Of a stretch of 64,000 nt of DNA, positions 25,144 through 34,368 are shown piece by piece. The first letter of the stretch is position 1, and every line of letters begins with the position of its first letter. The notes beneath the pieces are model-generated. The model saw only the letters and a list, made by a program, of their open reading frames with translations. It did not search any database and was not told the DNA's origin. The DNA comes from DATBLE01 sp963719325 (GTDB lineage Bacteria; Actinomycetota; Thermoleophilia; Gaiellales; Gaiellaceae). The translations under genes and the position numbers were made by a program. The DNA lies in assembly GCA_963719325.1 (NCBI GenBank), contig CAVRBW010000024.1, positions 65,420-129,419 on the forward strand, in the 5' to 3' direction.

Positions 25144-25845
25144 GTGATGCCGGATTCAGCCACCATCTTGCTCGTCGACGACGAGGAGTCGATCCAGAAG
25201 CTGTTGACGTACCCGCTCGAGCGCGACGGGTATCGGGTCGTACAGGCACGCGACGGCGAGGAGGCGCTCGAGCGGTTCCTGGCCGAGCAGATCGACCTCG
25301 TCGTCCTCGACGTGATGCTTCCCAAGCTCGACGGGCTGGAGGTTTGCAAACGGCTTCGAGCGAGGAGTGCGGTCCCGATCGTGATGCTGACCGCACGCGG
25401 CGACGAGCTCGACAAGGTTCTCGGTCTCGAGCTCGGCGCGGACGACTACATCACGAAGCCGTTCTCGATTCGCGAGTTCCGAAGCCGCATTCGTGCGTTG
25501 CTGCGGCGCGCGCTCGCTCCGCGGTACGAACCAAAGGACGCAGAGGCGATCGAGGACGACGGTCTCCGCATCGATCCCGCCCGCCGTGCGGTGGAGGTGG
25601 ACGGGAGGCCCGTTCAACTCACCTACGTCGAGTTCGAGCTACTCCGGATCCTTGCGCAGCGCCCCGGCCGGGTGTTTTCGCGGCAGGCGCTTCTCGAAGC
25701 GCTGTGGGGCAGCGCCGAATACCGTGAACCGCGCACGATCGACGTCCACGTACGCCACCTGCGCGAGAAGCTCGAACCCAACCCCCGCCAGCCGCGCCTG
25801 ATTCTCACCGTCCGCGGCGCCGGCTACCGCTTCAGAGAACGATGA
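25144..25845 (+). CDS. OmpR/PhoB-family response regulator
   Basis: The receiver domain has the acidic pair DDEE, phospho-acceptor Asp in LVVLDVMLPKLDGLEV, T in MLTARG and Lys in YITKPF; the C-terminal winged helix ends with EPRTIDVHVRHLREKLE and TVRGAGYRF. GTG 25144 or ATG 25147 starts the ~233-residue product. The stop overlaps the ATG of the sensor kinase (ATGA), so the two form one system. No target genes can be read from the sequence. Confidence 0.93.
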   Translation: MMPDSATILLVDDEESIQKLLTYPLERDGYRVVQARDGEEALERFLAEQIDLVVLDVMLPKLDGLEVCKRLRARSAVPIVMLTARGDELDKVLGLELGADDYITKPFSIREFRSRIRALLRRALAPRYEPKDAEAIEDDGLRIDPARRAVEVDGRPVQLTYVEFELLRILAQRPGRVFSRQALLEALWGSAEYREPRTIDVHVRHLREKLEPNPRQPRLILTVRGAGYRFRER

Positions 25846-27255
25846 GCCGTCTCAGCGGAGTCGGCGCGCGCCTCGGCCTGGCGCTGTTCGTCGTGCTGGC
25901 CGGTGCGCTCGCTCTCGTTTACGCGATCGTCGTGCCGTCGCTCGAGAGCAGGCTCGTGAGCGCGCGCGTCGATGAGGTCGAGCTTGCCGCGGCGGGCATC
26001 GCTCGCGAGCTGCCGGCAAACCGGGCCGAATGGCCGGACTTCCTCGAGAGCGCGTCCACCAGTGCGAACGCACGGGTCGTCGTGTTCGACTACGCCGGAC
26101 CCCCGTCGGCGCTCCTCGTCGTGGGGGACTCCCACGGGGCGAGCTCCAGCGACGTCGGGGACGATCGGATCGCGCTTCGAGCCGCGGTCTCCCTGAAAGC
26201 GACGAGCGGAACGGCCAGGCATTCGGGCGAGCGGTATGCCGAGGCTGCGAGCCCTGTTGCGGGAACCGACGGTGTCGTACTCGTCCAGTCGCCCTTGCAC
26301 GACGCGCTGACCACCGTTCGGCTCACCCGGAACAGGCTGCTCCTCGCCGGCTGGCTCGCCCTGGTCGCAGCTCTCGCGGTCGGCTATCTCGGAGCATGGC
26401 TGTTCGCGCGGCGCCTGCGGAAGCTGGAGACCGCGGCCGATCGGATCGCCGCCGGGAGGTTCGACGAGCCGGTGAGGGATACGGGAGCCGACGAGGTCGG
26501 GCAGCTGGCCCGAACTTTCGACCGGATGCGGGTGCGGTTGGCGACGCTCGACCACGCTCGGCGGGAGTTCGTCGCCAACGCCTCACACGAGCTGCGCACC
26601 CCGCTCTTTGCGCTCGGCGGCTTCCTCGAGCTGCTGAGCGACGAGGAGCTGGACGAGAGAACCCGCCGGGACTTCCTGGCGACGATGCGGGAGCAGGTCG
26701 ACCGGCTCGCGAAGCTCGCGACCGAGCTCCTCGACTTGTCTCGCGTGGACGCGGGCCAGCTTCGCGTCGAGAGTGAAGCGCTCGAGCTCGGCGCGGTGGT
26801 GGAGGCGGTCGTGGACGAGTTCGGCGCGCTCGCGCATGCGGGCGGCCGGTCGCTCGAAGCGTCCTTCGGGAACGGATCGCCGGTGATGGGCGATCCGCAG
26901 CGTGTTCTTCAGATCGCTCGCGTGCTGGTCGAGAACGCGCTCGTGCACACGCCGCCCGGCACGCAGGTGCGCGTACGTGCCGACCGCGGGGACGCTCGCC
27001 GTCGAGGACGACGGGCCGGGGATCGGGGCCGACGACGCGCAAAGGGTCTTCGAACGCTTCTATCGCGCGGAGGGCAGGGTTGCCTCGGGGAGCGGGTTGG
27101 GCCTCGCGATCGCGAGCGAGCTGGCCGAGGCGATGGGCGGGTCGCTCGAGCTCGAGTCGGGGCCTCGCCGAACCGTGTTCACGCTGTCCTTGCCCGCTGC
27201 TGCTCGGTCGAAGGAAGGCGCGGCGGACGCCGATCTTTTCCCGGGAAAACGCTAG
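25842..27255 (+). CDS. Sensor histidine kinase, frame broken by one surplus base
   Basis: Two membrane spans flank an external sensor region; a HAMP domain follows (FARRLRKLETAADRIAAGRFD), then HisKA with SHELRTPL (about residue 247) and the N-box VLVENALVHTPPG. The frame then leaves the homologous track: the G1/F boxes VEDDGPGIGADDAQRVFERFYR and GSGLGLAIASELAEAMGG lie in the next frame. Removing one G from the GGGG run at 26988-26991 restores a continuous 470-residue kinase. Three other genes in the window show the same kind of defect, so sequence error is likely. Confidence 0.88.
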
Positions 27256-27593
27256 ATCGGAAGCGACTCGACCGGAAAATGGATGCCGGTGAGCTCGTGC
27301 GCGCGTTCGAGGCGGCGATCCGACAGCCACGGGGCAAGCATCTGCATCACGTCGAGAGCGTCTTCTGCTGAAGCCGTCCACACCCAAAAAGGCTTGCGGC
27401 GGTGTCCATCACGCTCGGAGTTCGAGTACGGCCCGTACATGCGGCCGAGCCGGACGATCTCATGGAACCGCTGAACCACGGACTCGTCCGTGTTGTTGAC
27501 CTTCAGGACGAACTGGCGACCTACCTGGGTCACGCAACCCTCTCCTTCGAACAAACCGGCGGCCCAAGCGATGTCTTCGCGATGATCCGGCAT
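27252..27593 (-). CDS. Free-standing LAGLIDADG-type homing endonuclease-like protein
   Basis: The 113-residue product has the motif WAAGLFEGEGCV near its start, matching the LAGLIDADG helix of small homing endonuclease-like proteins (AGLFEGEG form), followed by a beta-strand region (FVLKVNNTDESVVQRFHEIV). One motif is present, so it would act as a dimer. TATCTT lies 8 bases before the ATG. It is not inside an intron or intein and fits between the kinase and HtrA genes, overlapping the kinase end by 4 bases. Activity is unproven. Confidence 0.72.
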   Translation of the reverse strand: MPDHREDIAWAAGLFEGEGCVTQVGRQFVLKVNNTDESVVQRFHEIVRLGRMYGPYSNSERDGHRRKPFWVWTASAEDALDVMQMLAPWLSDRRLERAHELTGIHFPVESLPI

Positions 27594-27649
27594 CTGTTGT
27601 CAAGATAGCAAACGATCCGGAGAGACAACACGCGAGTACAGTGAGAGAG

Positions 27650-28844
27650 ATGCGGCTTCGAGCGCTCGCCTCGATCACCCTGGCCTCCGCGCTCGTCGGA
27701 GGCATTGCGGTGCTCGTCGTCGCGTGGGCTGCCGGCTGGCTTCACGGTGAGCGGCGGACTGTCGTCTTCAAGGAGTCGACGCCTGCCGTTCAGACATCGA
27801 GAGCTCGACCGCAGATCGGTGGTGCGTTCGATCCGGCCCGCATCTACTCGCAGCGCTCGGCCGGCGTCGTGACCATCTACGCGGTATTCGGCTCCGGCGC
27901 GGGCGCCAACGCCTCTCAGGGCTCGGGGTTCGTGGTTTCGAGCGACGGACTGATCTTGACCAACTCGCACGTGATCAGCACTGCCGGCGAGGGGAGCGGC
28001 GAGGCCGCGGGCGGCGACGGTGGTCTACGTCGAGTTCGGTGACCGTGACCGGGTGGCTGCGAAGGTGGTCGGCTGGGACGTCTTCGACGACGTCGGCGTG
28101 TTGCGGGTCGACCCGAAGGATCACCAGCTCGCTCCCGTTCCCCTCGGGCACTCCGACCGTGTCCGCGTCGGCGAGCCGGTCGCGGCGATCGGCAGTCCGT
28201 TCGGGAACGAGAACTCGCTCACCGTGGGCGTCGTCTCGGCAACGCATCGCTCGATCGACTCCCTCACCTCGGACTACACGCTGGCGGATGCGATTCAGGT
28301 CGACGCACCGATCAACCACGGAAACTCCGGCGGGCCGCTGTTCGACGGACAGGGCCAGGTAATCGGGATCAACGCGCAGATCCGGAGCAACTCGGGCACG
28401 AACGAGGGCGTCGGCTTCGCCGTGCCGATCGACGCCGCGCGCCGCTCGATGGAGCAGCTGCTCGCGGTCGGGAAGGTCGAGTACGCCTACGTGGGAATCA
28501 CGACCGAGGACCTGACGCCTGGGATTGCACGCCGCTTCGGCTACCCCGTCCGCCAGGGCGCCGTGGTCACGTCCGTCGCGAGCGGCAGTCCGGGCGCTCG
28601 AGCCGGCCTGCGCGGCGGGTTCGACCAGCGCGAGTTCAACGGTGAGACGTTCACCCACGGAGGCGATCTCGTCGTCGCGATCGAGGGTCAGGCGGTGCGG
28701 AGCGCCAGCGACGTGGTTCGCATCGTCGCCCAGCGACTTCGCCCGGGACAAGCGGCCCGCTTCACCGTCTATCGCGACGGGAAGCGCCGACAGGTCGGGG
28801 TCGTCCTCGGCAGCCGTCCCCAGGATCAGGCCCAGGGTCCCTAG
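27650..28844 (+). CDS. HtrA/DegP-type serine protease with PDZ domain, one surplus base
   Basis: Membrane-anchored quality-control protease: N-terminal span (ALVGGIAVLVVAWAAGWL), GSGFVVSSDGLILTNSHV (catalytic His), an Asp region VFDDVGVLRV, GNSGGPL (catalytic Ser) and a C-terminal PDZ domain (GSPGARAGLRGG, DLVVAIEGQAV). The His part and the Asp/Ser part lie in different frames; deleting one G from the GGGG run at 27991-27994 joins them into 397 residues. TACAGT lies 7 bases before ATG 27650, a leaderless arrangement. Confidence 0.88.
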
Positions 28845-28934
28845 TTAAAGAACTCGCCTGGCCGGAAATCACAGAGGAGACGGGCTCGTCCGGCCGGTGA
28901 ATCCGGTAGAAAGGAGCAGGTTCGTCTGACCGCG

Positions 28935-29393
28935 ATGACTACGTCCCCAGCATCCATCAGTTCGGGCGAACCTGCCGCAGACGGCGGCCCGCGACGCGTG
29001 CGGCTCCGAATTCCCGCCCGCGCGGAGTACATCACGCTCGGGAGGCTTGCGCTGACGGGCCTCTCCCGGCTCCAGGAGCTCTCCGACGAGACGGTCGCCG
29101 ACCTGAAGCTGGCGCTGACCGAAGCCTGCTCCAACTCCGTTCGCCATGCCTACCGCGACGGCCGCGAGGGGATCGTCGAGATCGTCTACGACCTGCAGCC
29201 GGACCGGCTCGTGATCGAGGTCTCGGACGACGGGCCCGGATTCGACTACGTCGAGTCGGAAGGTGAGGATCGAGGCTTGAGCGAAGGTGGACTCGGGCTC
29301 GCGATCATCCGCTCCCTCTCGGACGAGTTCGAGCTCGGCGGGCGGCAACCCGAAGGCGGTTCGCGCCTGCGGTTCGTGAAGAACCTCGCATAG
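28935..29393 (+). CDS. Anti-sigma-factor-type ATPase (RsbW/SpoIIAB-like)
   Basis: HATPase_c_2 domain protein: LKLALTEACSNSVRHAY is the N-box, VSDDGPGFD and GGLGLAIIRSLSDEFEL the G boxes. Such proteins are serine kinases that bind sigma factors or their antagonists. A strong AAGGAG (28911-28916) lies 9 bases before an in-frame CTG at 28926 and 18 bases before ATG 28935, so a CTG start is possible. The TAG stop touches the 165-bp element. No sigma factor is adjacent; the nearest is at 51.7 kb. Confidence 0.85.
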   Translation: MTTSPASISSGEPAADGGPRRVRLRIPARAEYITLGRLALTGLSRLQELSDETVADLKLALTEACSNSVRHAYRDGREGIVEIVYDLQPDRLVIEVSDDGPGFDYVESEGEDRGLSEGGLGLAIIRSLSDEFELGGRQPEGGSRLRFVKNLA

Positions 29394-29556
29394 ATGGCTG
29401 GCCGGCAATTCCTCGCCGCGCGGCTGGTGGCTGAGACGCGGCGCCGGCTGGCGCCGCCCGTCCTCACCCGTATTTCCGATACGACCTCGGACGGGCGGCG
29501 TCCCCGGCTTGGTCTCAGCCGTCTCCGCATCGACGGGAATTACCGGCCAACCATCT
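29392..29556 (-). repeat. 165-bp structured element, copy 1 (probable non-coding RNA)
   Basis: The ends are inverted repeats of 21 bases (AGATGG ... CCATCT). Read as minus-strand RNA it folds into an outer 21-bp stem, an inner GGCTGAGAC/GTCTCAGCC stem, a 12-bp CGCCGCCCGTCC/GGACGGGCGGCG stem and an apical CGTAT/ATACG hairpin. It lies between the anti-sigma gene, whose stop it touches, and treT, 17 bases before that start. It is about 90 percent identical to copy 2 at 54127-54291, with paired changes. Confidence 0.8.
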
Positions 29557-29573
29557 GAGGCCACACCGGACTC

Positions 29574-30860
29574 GTGCTCAACCTTGTCAACGTCGGGCGG
29601 AAGTCCCTGGCCGACTATGGGACGATCGCGAGCCGCGGCCTGATGGACGAGATCAGGCGGTTGGCGGAGCCGCTCGCCGGCAAGCGGGTCGCGCACCTGT
29701 CCGCGACGGCCTTCGGCGGCGGCGTGGCGGAGATCAACTACACGCTGATCCCGCTGATGGCGGACGTCGGGCTGGAAGTCGAGTGGCGGATCATCCACGG
29801 CCAGGACGAGTTCTTCCAGGTCACGAAGACGATCCACAACGCGCTCCAGGGAAACCCGCGGGGGCTGACCGAAGCAGAACGAGAGGTCTTCCGGCGCTGC
29901 AACGCGGCGAACGCGCGCGAGTTCGTCGACGACTACGACTTCGTGATCGTTCACGACCCCCAGCCGGCCGGGATGATCGACCACTTCTCCGGGTCGCGGG
30001 CGCGCTGGATCTGGCGCTGCCACATCGACCTCTCGACGCCGAATGCCGATGTGCTCGGCTTCTTGCTGTCTTCGATCGGACGCTACGACGCTGCCGTCTT
30101 CCACCGACGCGAATACGTCCCGGCAGGCGCGCAGCTGCCACCGTGCGTCATCTGGCCCCCGGCGATCGATCCGCTGATGCCGAAGAACATGGCGCTCTCA
30201 CCGGAGGATGCCGCCTACATCGTCGATCAGTTCGGGATCGACGTCGACCGGCCGTTGCTCACCCAGGTCTCGCGATTCGATCCGTGGAAGGACCCCCTCG
30301 GCGTGATCGACGCGTATCGAGCGGTGCAGGCGGACGTGCCCGAGGTGCAGCTCGCCCTCGTGGGGTCGATGGCACACGACGACCCCGAGGGGTGGGACTT
30401 CTACAACCAGACCGTTGCCTATGCGGGCGGCGATCCGGACGTGTTCGTGCTCTCGAACCTGAACAACGTGGGTTCCGTCGAAGTGAACGCGTTCCAGGTG
30501 CACTCGCGGGCGGTGCTCCAGAAGTCGATCAGGGAGGGCTTCGGCCTGACCGTGACGGAGGCGCTCTGGAAGGCGAGGCCAACCGTCGCCGGCCGCGTCG
30601 GCGGGATCGTCGCGCAGATCGTCGACGGCGATACCGGGTGGCTCGTCGACACGTCGTCGCAGGCGGCCGAGGCGTGCAAGGAGATCTTGCGCAACCCGGA
30701 CGAGGCGCGTGCGCGTGCGCTGCGCGGCAAGGAGTTCGTCCGCAGGCATTTCCTCACTCCGCGGCTCCTTCGCGACTGGCTGGCGCTCTTCAACGTCCTG
30801 CTCGGGGACGAGTCCGTGGGCGAGCGCCTCGTCCGGGTCGACGCCGCCGGCGTTTCGTAG
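29574..30860 (+). CDS. treT: Trehalose glycosyltransferring synthase TreT
   Basis: GT4-type enzyme that joins NDP-glucose and glucose to give trehalose reversibly. The 428-residue product shows RVAHLSATAFGGGVAEINYTLIPLM, IIHGQDEFFQVTKTIHNALQG, VIVHDPQPAGM, WRCHIDLSTPN, LLTQVSRFDPWKDPLGVI and REGFGLTVTEALWKARPTV, matching TreT/trehalose synthase proteins. GTG 29574 follows the 165-bp element. otsA is next, so trehalose can be made by two routes. Confidence 0.9.
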   Translation: MLNLVNVGRKSLADYGTIASRGLMDEIRRLAEPLAGKRVAHLSATAFGGGVAEINYTLIPLMADVGLEVEWRIIHGQDEFFQVTKTIHNALQGNPRGLTEAEREVFRRCNAANAREFVDDYDFVIVHDPQPAGMIDHFSGSRARWIWRCHIDLSTPNADVLGFLLSSIGRYDAAVFHRREYVPAGAQLPPCVIWPPAIDPLMPKNMALSPEDAAYIVDQFGIDVDRPLLTQVSRFDPWKDPLGVIDAYRAVQADVPEVQLALVGSMAHDDPEGWDFYNQTVAYAGGDPDVFVLSNLNNVGSVEVNAFQVHSRAVLQKSIREGFGLTVTEALWKARPTVAGRVGGIVAQIVDGDTGWLVDTSSQAAEACKEILRNPDEARARALRGKEFVRRHFLTPRLLRDWLALFNVLLGDESVGERLVRVDAAGVS

Positions 30861-30885
30861 GTTGAGGCGTGGCTAGGCTTCGCGC

Positions 30886-32355
30886 GTGGAGGACCTGCAC
30901 CGGAAGCTGATCGTCGTCTCGAATCGGGGCCCGGTCTCGTACGGGCGGGGCTCGGACGGGCAGCGCGAGACGCGCCGAGGCGGCGGCGGCCTGGTCACCG
31001 CGCTCTCGGCGCTCGTCTCCCGCCACGACGTGACCTGGGTGGCGAGTGCGATGACCGGCGAAGACCGCGCGATCGCCGGGGAAGCCGACGGCTCGTTCGA
31101 GGAACTCGGTCGCGACGGTGCGCCCTACCGGTTGCGGCTCGTCGCTCACGACGAAGGCGACTTCGACCGGTTCTACAACGTCTTCGCGAACCCGACCCTG
31201 TGGTTCGTCCAGCACCACCTCTGGGACCTCGTGCGGGCGCCCGTCCACGACGAGGCGTTTCACGAGGCGTGGGCCAGCTACGTGGCCGTGAACGAAGGCT
31301 TCGCCCAAGCGGTGGTGGAGGAGCTGGACGTGGAGCCCGAAGCGCCGGTGTGGTTCCACGACTACCAGCTCTACCTCGCGCCTCGCATCGTCCGGCGGGC
31401 GCGGCCGAGGGCGACCCTCTCGCACTTCGTCCACATTCCGTGGCCCGACGCCGACTCGTGGAGTGTCCTTCCGGGAGCGATGCGCCGAGCACTCCACGAC
31501 GGTCTGCTCGCCAACGACGTCGTCGGCTTCCACACTCGACGTTGGCGCGACAACTTCCTCGGCTCGGCGGCAGAGGTCCTCGGCGCCGAGGTGGACGCGA
31601 AAGAAGGCATTGTCGAGTACGAGGGTCGGCAGACGCTCGTCACTGCGCACCCGATCTCGGTGGACGTCACCGAGTTCGGCGAGCTTGCGGCAAGCGGCCA
31701 GGTTCGCGCGGAGGAGGACGATCTGCGGGGAAGCCGTCCCGAGCGCGTCGTCCTCAGGGTGGATCGTACGGATCCGTCCAAGAACATCGTGCGAGGATTT
31801 CGCGCGTTCGAGGTCTTCCTCGAGCGGTATCCGGAAGCACGAGGCGTTGTCGGCATGCTGGCCCTGCTCGACCCCTCACGCCAGGAGATTCCGGCGTACG
31901 CCACCTATCTCGAGGAGATCGAGGCTGTCGTCGCGAGGGTCAATCGCCGCTTTGGCACGGGCAGCTGGCTGCCGATCACGCTCGAGATCCGCGACGACTT
32001 CCCCCGCTCGGTCGCCGCCTACAAGCAGTACGACGTGCTGCTCGTGAATGCGATCTTCGACGGGATGAACCTGGTCGCGAAGGAGGCACCGCTGGTCAAC
32101 GAGCGCGACGGCGTGCTGATCCTGTCGGAGAACACCGGCGCCTACGAGGAGCTCGGTGAGTGGGCGCTCACGGTCAATCCGTTCGACGTCGTCGGGCAGG
32201 CCGAGGCGATTCACGAGGCGCTCGACCTGTCCGCCTCCGAGCGGCGGTCTCGCGCCGAGGCGATCCGCGCCCACGTACGTGAGCACGACGTCGAAAGCTG
32301 GCTGGCCGCGCAGCTCGCGGATCTCGACTGGGTCTCCGCGCCCTCGCCGAGCTAA
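30886..32355 (+). CDS. otsA: Trehalose-6-phosphate synthase family protein (GT20)
   Basis: Transfers glucose from a nucleotide sugar to glucose-6-phosphate. It has KLIVVSNRGPVS, VWFHDYQLYLAPRIV, LSHFVHIPWPDADSW, VVGFHTRRW, LRVDRTDPSKNI (the Arg/Lys phosphate-binding pair) and LSENTGAYEELGEWALTVNPFD. TAGGCT (30874-30879) lies 6 bases before the GTG, so a leaderless transcript is likely even though treT is only 25 bases upstream. No otsB-type phosphatase lies next to it. Confidence 0.87.
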   Translation: MEDLHRKLIVVSNRGPVSYGRGSDGQRETRRGGGGLVTALSALVSRHDVTWVASAMTGEDRAIAGEADGSFEELGRDGAPYRLRLVAHDEGDFDRFYNVFANPTLWFVQHHLWDLVRAPVHDEAFHEAWASYVAVNEGFAQAVVEELDVEPEAPVWFHDYQLYLAPRIVRRARPRATLSHFVHIPWPDADSWSVLPGAMRRALHDGLLANDVVGFHTRRWRDNFLGSAAEVLGAEVDAKEGIVEYEGRQTLVTAHPISVDVTEFGELAASGQVRAEEDDLRGSRPERVVLRVDRTDPSKNIVRGFRAFEVFLERYPEARGVVGMLALLDPSRQEIPAYATYLEEIEAVVARVNRRFGTGSWLPITLEIRDDFPRSVAAYKQYDVLLVNAIFDGMNLVAKEAPLVNERDGVLILSENTGAYEELGEWALTVNPFDVVGQAEAIHEALDLSASERRSRAEAIRAHVREHDVESWLAAQLADLDWVSAPSPS

Positions 32356-32440
32356 CCGAAGCTCACGGGGGACCGCAGGCTTCCCACGCGCACCCTGGTT
32401 CCCCGAGCTCTTCGCGACGCATTGGGGCACACTGCAGGCG

Positions 32441-32887
32441 ATGAGCGATCTCTCTCACGTCGACGAGACGGGGCACGTCCGCATGGTGGACGTCGGCGGG
32501 AAGCCGGTGTCACGCCGGCGCGCGGCGGCCGCTGCGGTGGTCCGGATGGCTCCGGAGACGGCGAGGAGGCTGCGGGAGCTGCCGAAGGGTGATGCGCTGA
32601 CGACCGCGCAGGTAGCGGGGGTGATGGCGGCCAAGCGGACGAGCGATCTGATCCCGCTCTGCCATCCGCTCCCGCTCACCAACATCGAGGTCGCGCTTGC
32701 CGTCCGAGGCGAGTCGGTCGAGATCGAAGCGGTTGTAGAGACCACTGCGCAGACCGGGGTGGAGATGGAGGCCCTGGTCGCGGCCTCGATTGCGGCGCTC
32801 ACGGTCTACGACATGGCGAAGGCGATCGACAAGGAAATGGTGGTCGAGACGGTCAGGCTGGTCGAGAAGACGAAGGAGCCTGCGTGA
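32441..32887 (+). CDS. moaC: Cyclic pyranopterin monophosphate synthase MoaC
   Basis: Second step of molybdenum cofactor synthesis. The product contains MVDVGGKPVSRRRA, AAKRTSDLIPLCHPLPLTN, ETTAQTGVEMEAL and DMAKAIDKEM, including the catalytic lysines of the last motif. ATG 32441 gives 148 residues; CACACT lies 7 bases upstream, and the frame further upstream is an otsA shadow. The stop overlaps the mog start (GTGA). MoaA is not in the window. Confidence 0.95.
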   Translation: MSDLSHVDETGHVRMVDVGGKPVSRRRAAAAAVVRMAPETARRLRELPKGDALTTAQVAGVMAAKRTSDLIPLCHPLPLTNIEVALAVRGESVEIEAVVETTAQTGVEMEALVAASIAALTVYDMAKAIDKEMVVETVRLVEKTKEPA

Positions 32888-33367
32888 AGGCGGCCGTGCT
32901 CACCGTGTCGGACGGCGTCGCCGCCGGGACACGTGAGGACGCGAGCGGTGACCTCTTGGACGAGCTGCTTCGCGCCGAGTCCTTCGAGGTCGTGCGCCGG
33001 ATCGTTCCGGACGAACGCGAGGTGATTGCGGACGCGATCGCGGAGCTGACCGTCGAGGCGAGACTCGTCCTGACCACAGGTGGCACGGGGCTCGCGCCGC
33101 GCGACGTCACACCGGAGGCCACGCTGCGGAGTGGTCGAGCGTGCAGCTCCCGGGATCGCCGAGGCGATTCGCGCGGCGTCGATCGCGAAGACGCCTCACG
33201 CGCTGCTCTCGCGCGGGGTCGCCGGGGTCCGTGGGTCGACGCTCGTGGTCAACCTGCCAGGTTCGCCCGGAGGGTGCCGCGACGGATTCGAGGTTCTGCG
33301 GCCGGCGATGCATCACGCCCTCGAGCTCCTCGCCGGGGAGCACGACGTCGCCCATCGTCAGTCATGA
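32884..33367 (+). CDS. mog: Molybdopterin adenylyltransferase Mog/MoaB, one surplus base
   Basis: Adenylylates molybdopterin before MoeA acts. The first part reads AAVLTVSDGVAAGTREDASG and TTGGTGLAPRDVTPEAT; the second part, in another frame, reads VVERAAPGIAEAIRAASIAKTPHALLSRGVAGVRGSTLVVNLPGSPGG. One extra base near 33125-33130 (CTGCGGAGTGG) separates them; without it the chain is 160 residues, the normal length. It is coupled to moaC by GTGA and followed 7 bases later by the ubiA-like gene. Confidence 0.88.
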
Positions 33368-33374
33368 GCAACCC

Positions 33375-34244
33375 GTGAGCGAGACCGCTCTGCAGCCGTT
33401 GCCGATGCGCTTCGCGAGGCTCGTCAAGATCGAGCACACCGTCTTCGCGCTTCCCTTCGCCTACGTCGGCGCCTTCCTCGCAGTCGGGGACGTGCCCGGC
33501 ACGCACGATCTCGTGTGGATCACGGTTGCGATGGTCGGTGCGCGGTCGCTGGCGATGGCACTCAACCGTCTGATCGACGCGCAGATCGACGCCCGCAACC
33601 CACGAACGGCCGGGCGAGAGCTGCCGGCCGGTGTCTTGTCCGCTGCGCAGGTGGTCGCCTTCTGCTGTGCCTCGCTCGCGCTCTTCCTCGTCGCGGTCTG
33701 GCAGCTCGATCCACTCGTTCGGTGGCTCTGGCCGATCCCGGTTGCGGGCTTCGTGGTCTACCCGTACCTGAAACGCCTGACCTGGCTCTCGCACCTGTGG
33801 CTCGGCGCCGTCGACGGTCTCGCGCCGATCGGCGCCTGGGCTGCGATCCGCGGCGAGATCCCGTGGGAGGCCTGGGCGCTCGGTGGTGGCGTGGCGGTGT
33901 GGATCGCCGGCTTCGACCTCTTCTACTCCTTGTTCGACATCGAGGTCGACCGTCGGCAGGGCTTGCACTCATGGGCGACTCGGTGGGGTGTCGCGGGCGT
34001 CTTTCGCGGTGCGGAGCTTCTGCACGTAGTGACGATCGCTCTGCTCGTCGCGACGGGCCTGGGGCTGCGGGTCGGGGGCCTCTACTGGCTCGGCGTCGGC
34101 GTGGTTGCGGTGCTGCTCGTCTACGAGCACCTGCTCGTCCGTCCGTCGGCGCTCCGCCGCCTCGATGCGGCCTTCTTCACCATGAACGGAGTGATCAGCG
34201 TCACCTTCTTCGCCTTCGTCCTCGCCGACGCTCTCGTCGCGTGA
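33375..34244 (+). CDS. UbiA-family prenyltransferase (possibly menaquinone pathway)
   Basis: Membrane prenyltransferase with both Asp-rich motifs: NRLIDAQIDARNPRT and DLFYSLFDIEVDRRQGLHS, plus PYLKRLTWLSHLWLGAVDGLAPIGAW between them. Within UbiA relatives this looks most like the 4-hydroxybenzoate/MqnP type, which would prenylate a menaquinone precursor; no other menaquinone gene is adjacent, so this is inference. GTG 33375 is the start; the earlier open frame is a mog shadow. About 120 non-coding bases follow, with a small hairpin at 34285-34299. Confidence 0.83.
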   Translation: MSETALQPLPMRFARLVKIEHTVFALPFAYVGAFLAVGDVPGTHDLVWITVAMVGARSLAMALNRLIDAQIDARNPRTAGRELPAGVLSAAQVVAFCCASLALFLVAVWQLDPLVRWLWPIPVAGFVVYPYLKRLTWLSHLWLGAVDGLAPIGAWAAIRGEIPWEAWALGGGVAVWIAGFDLFYSLFDIEVDRRQGLHSWATRWGVAGVFRGAELLHVVTIALLVATGLGLRVGGLYWLGVGVVAVLLVYEHLLVRPSALRRLDAAFFTMNGVISVTFFAFVLADALVA

Positions 34245-34368
34245 TCGTCTCGATGTCCTTTCGGCACAGTGGTGTGGGGTCTTCGGCGATACGATCGCCG
34301 CGGGGAGGAGGCTGGGTCCACCAAGGCAAGGACACGTCCGACAGGGACACGGAGATGAGGGGACCGGC

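Noticed and set aside
32364..32406. Possible fourth copy of the tRNA-linked hairpin repeat before moaC
   Set aside because: It shares CACGGGGGA and a CGCGCACCCT stretch, but the stem is not intact and the shared tail is missing.
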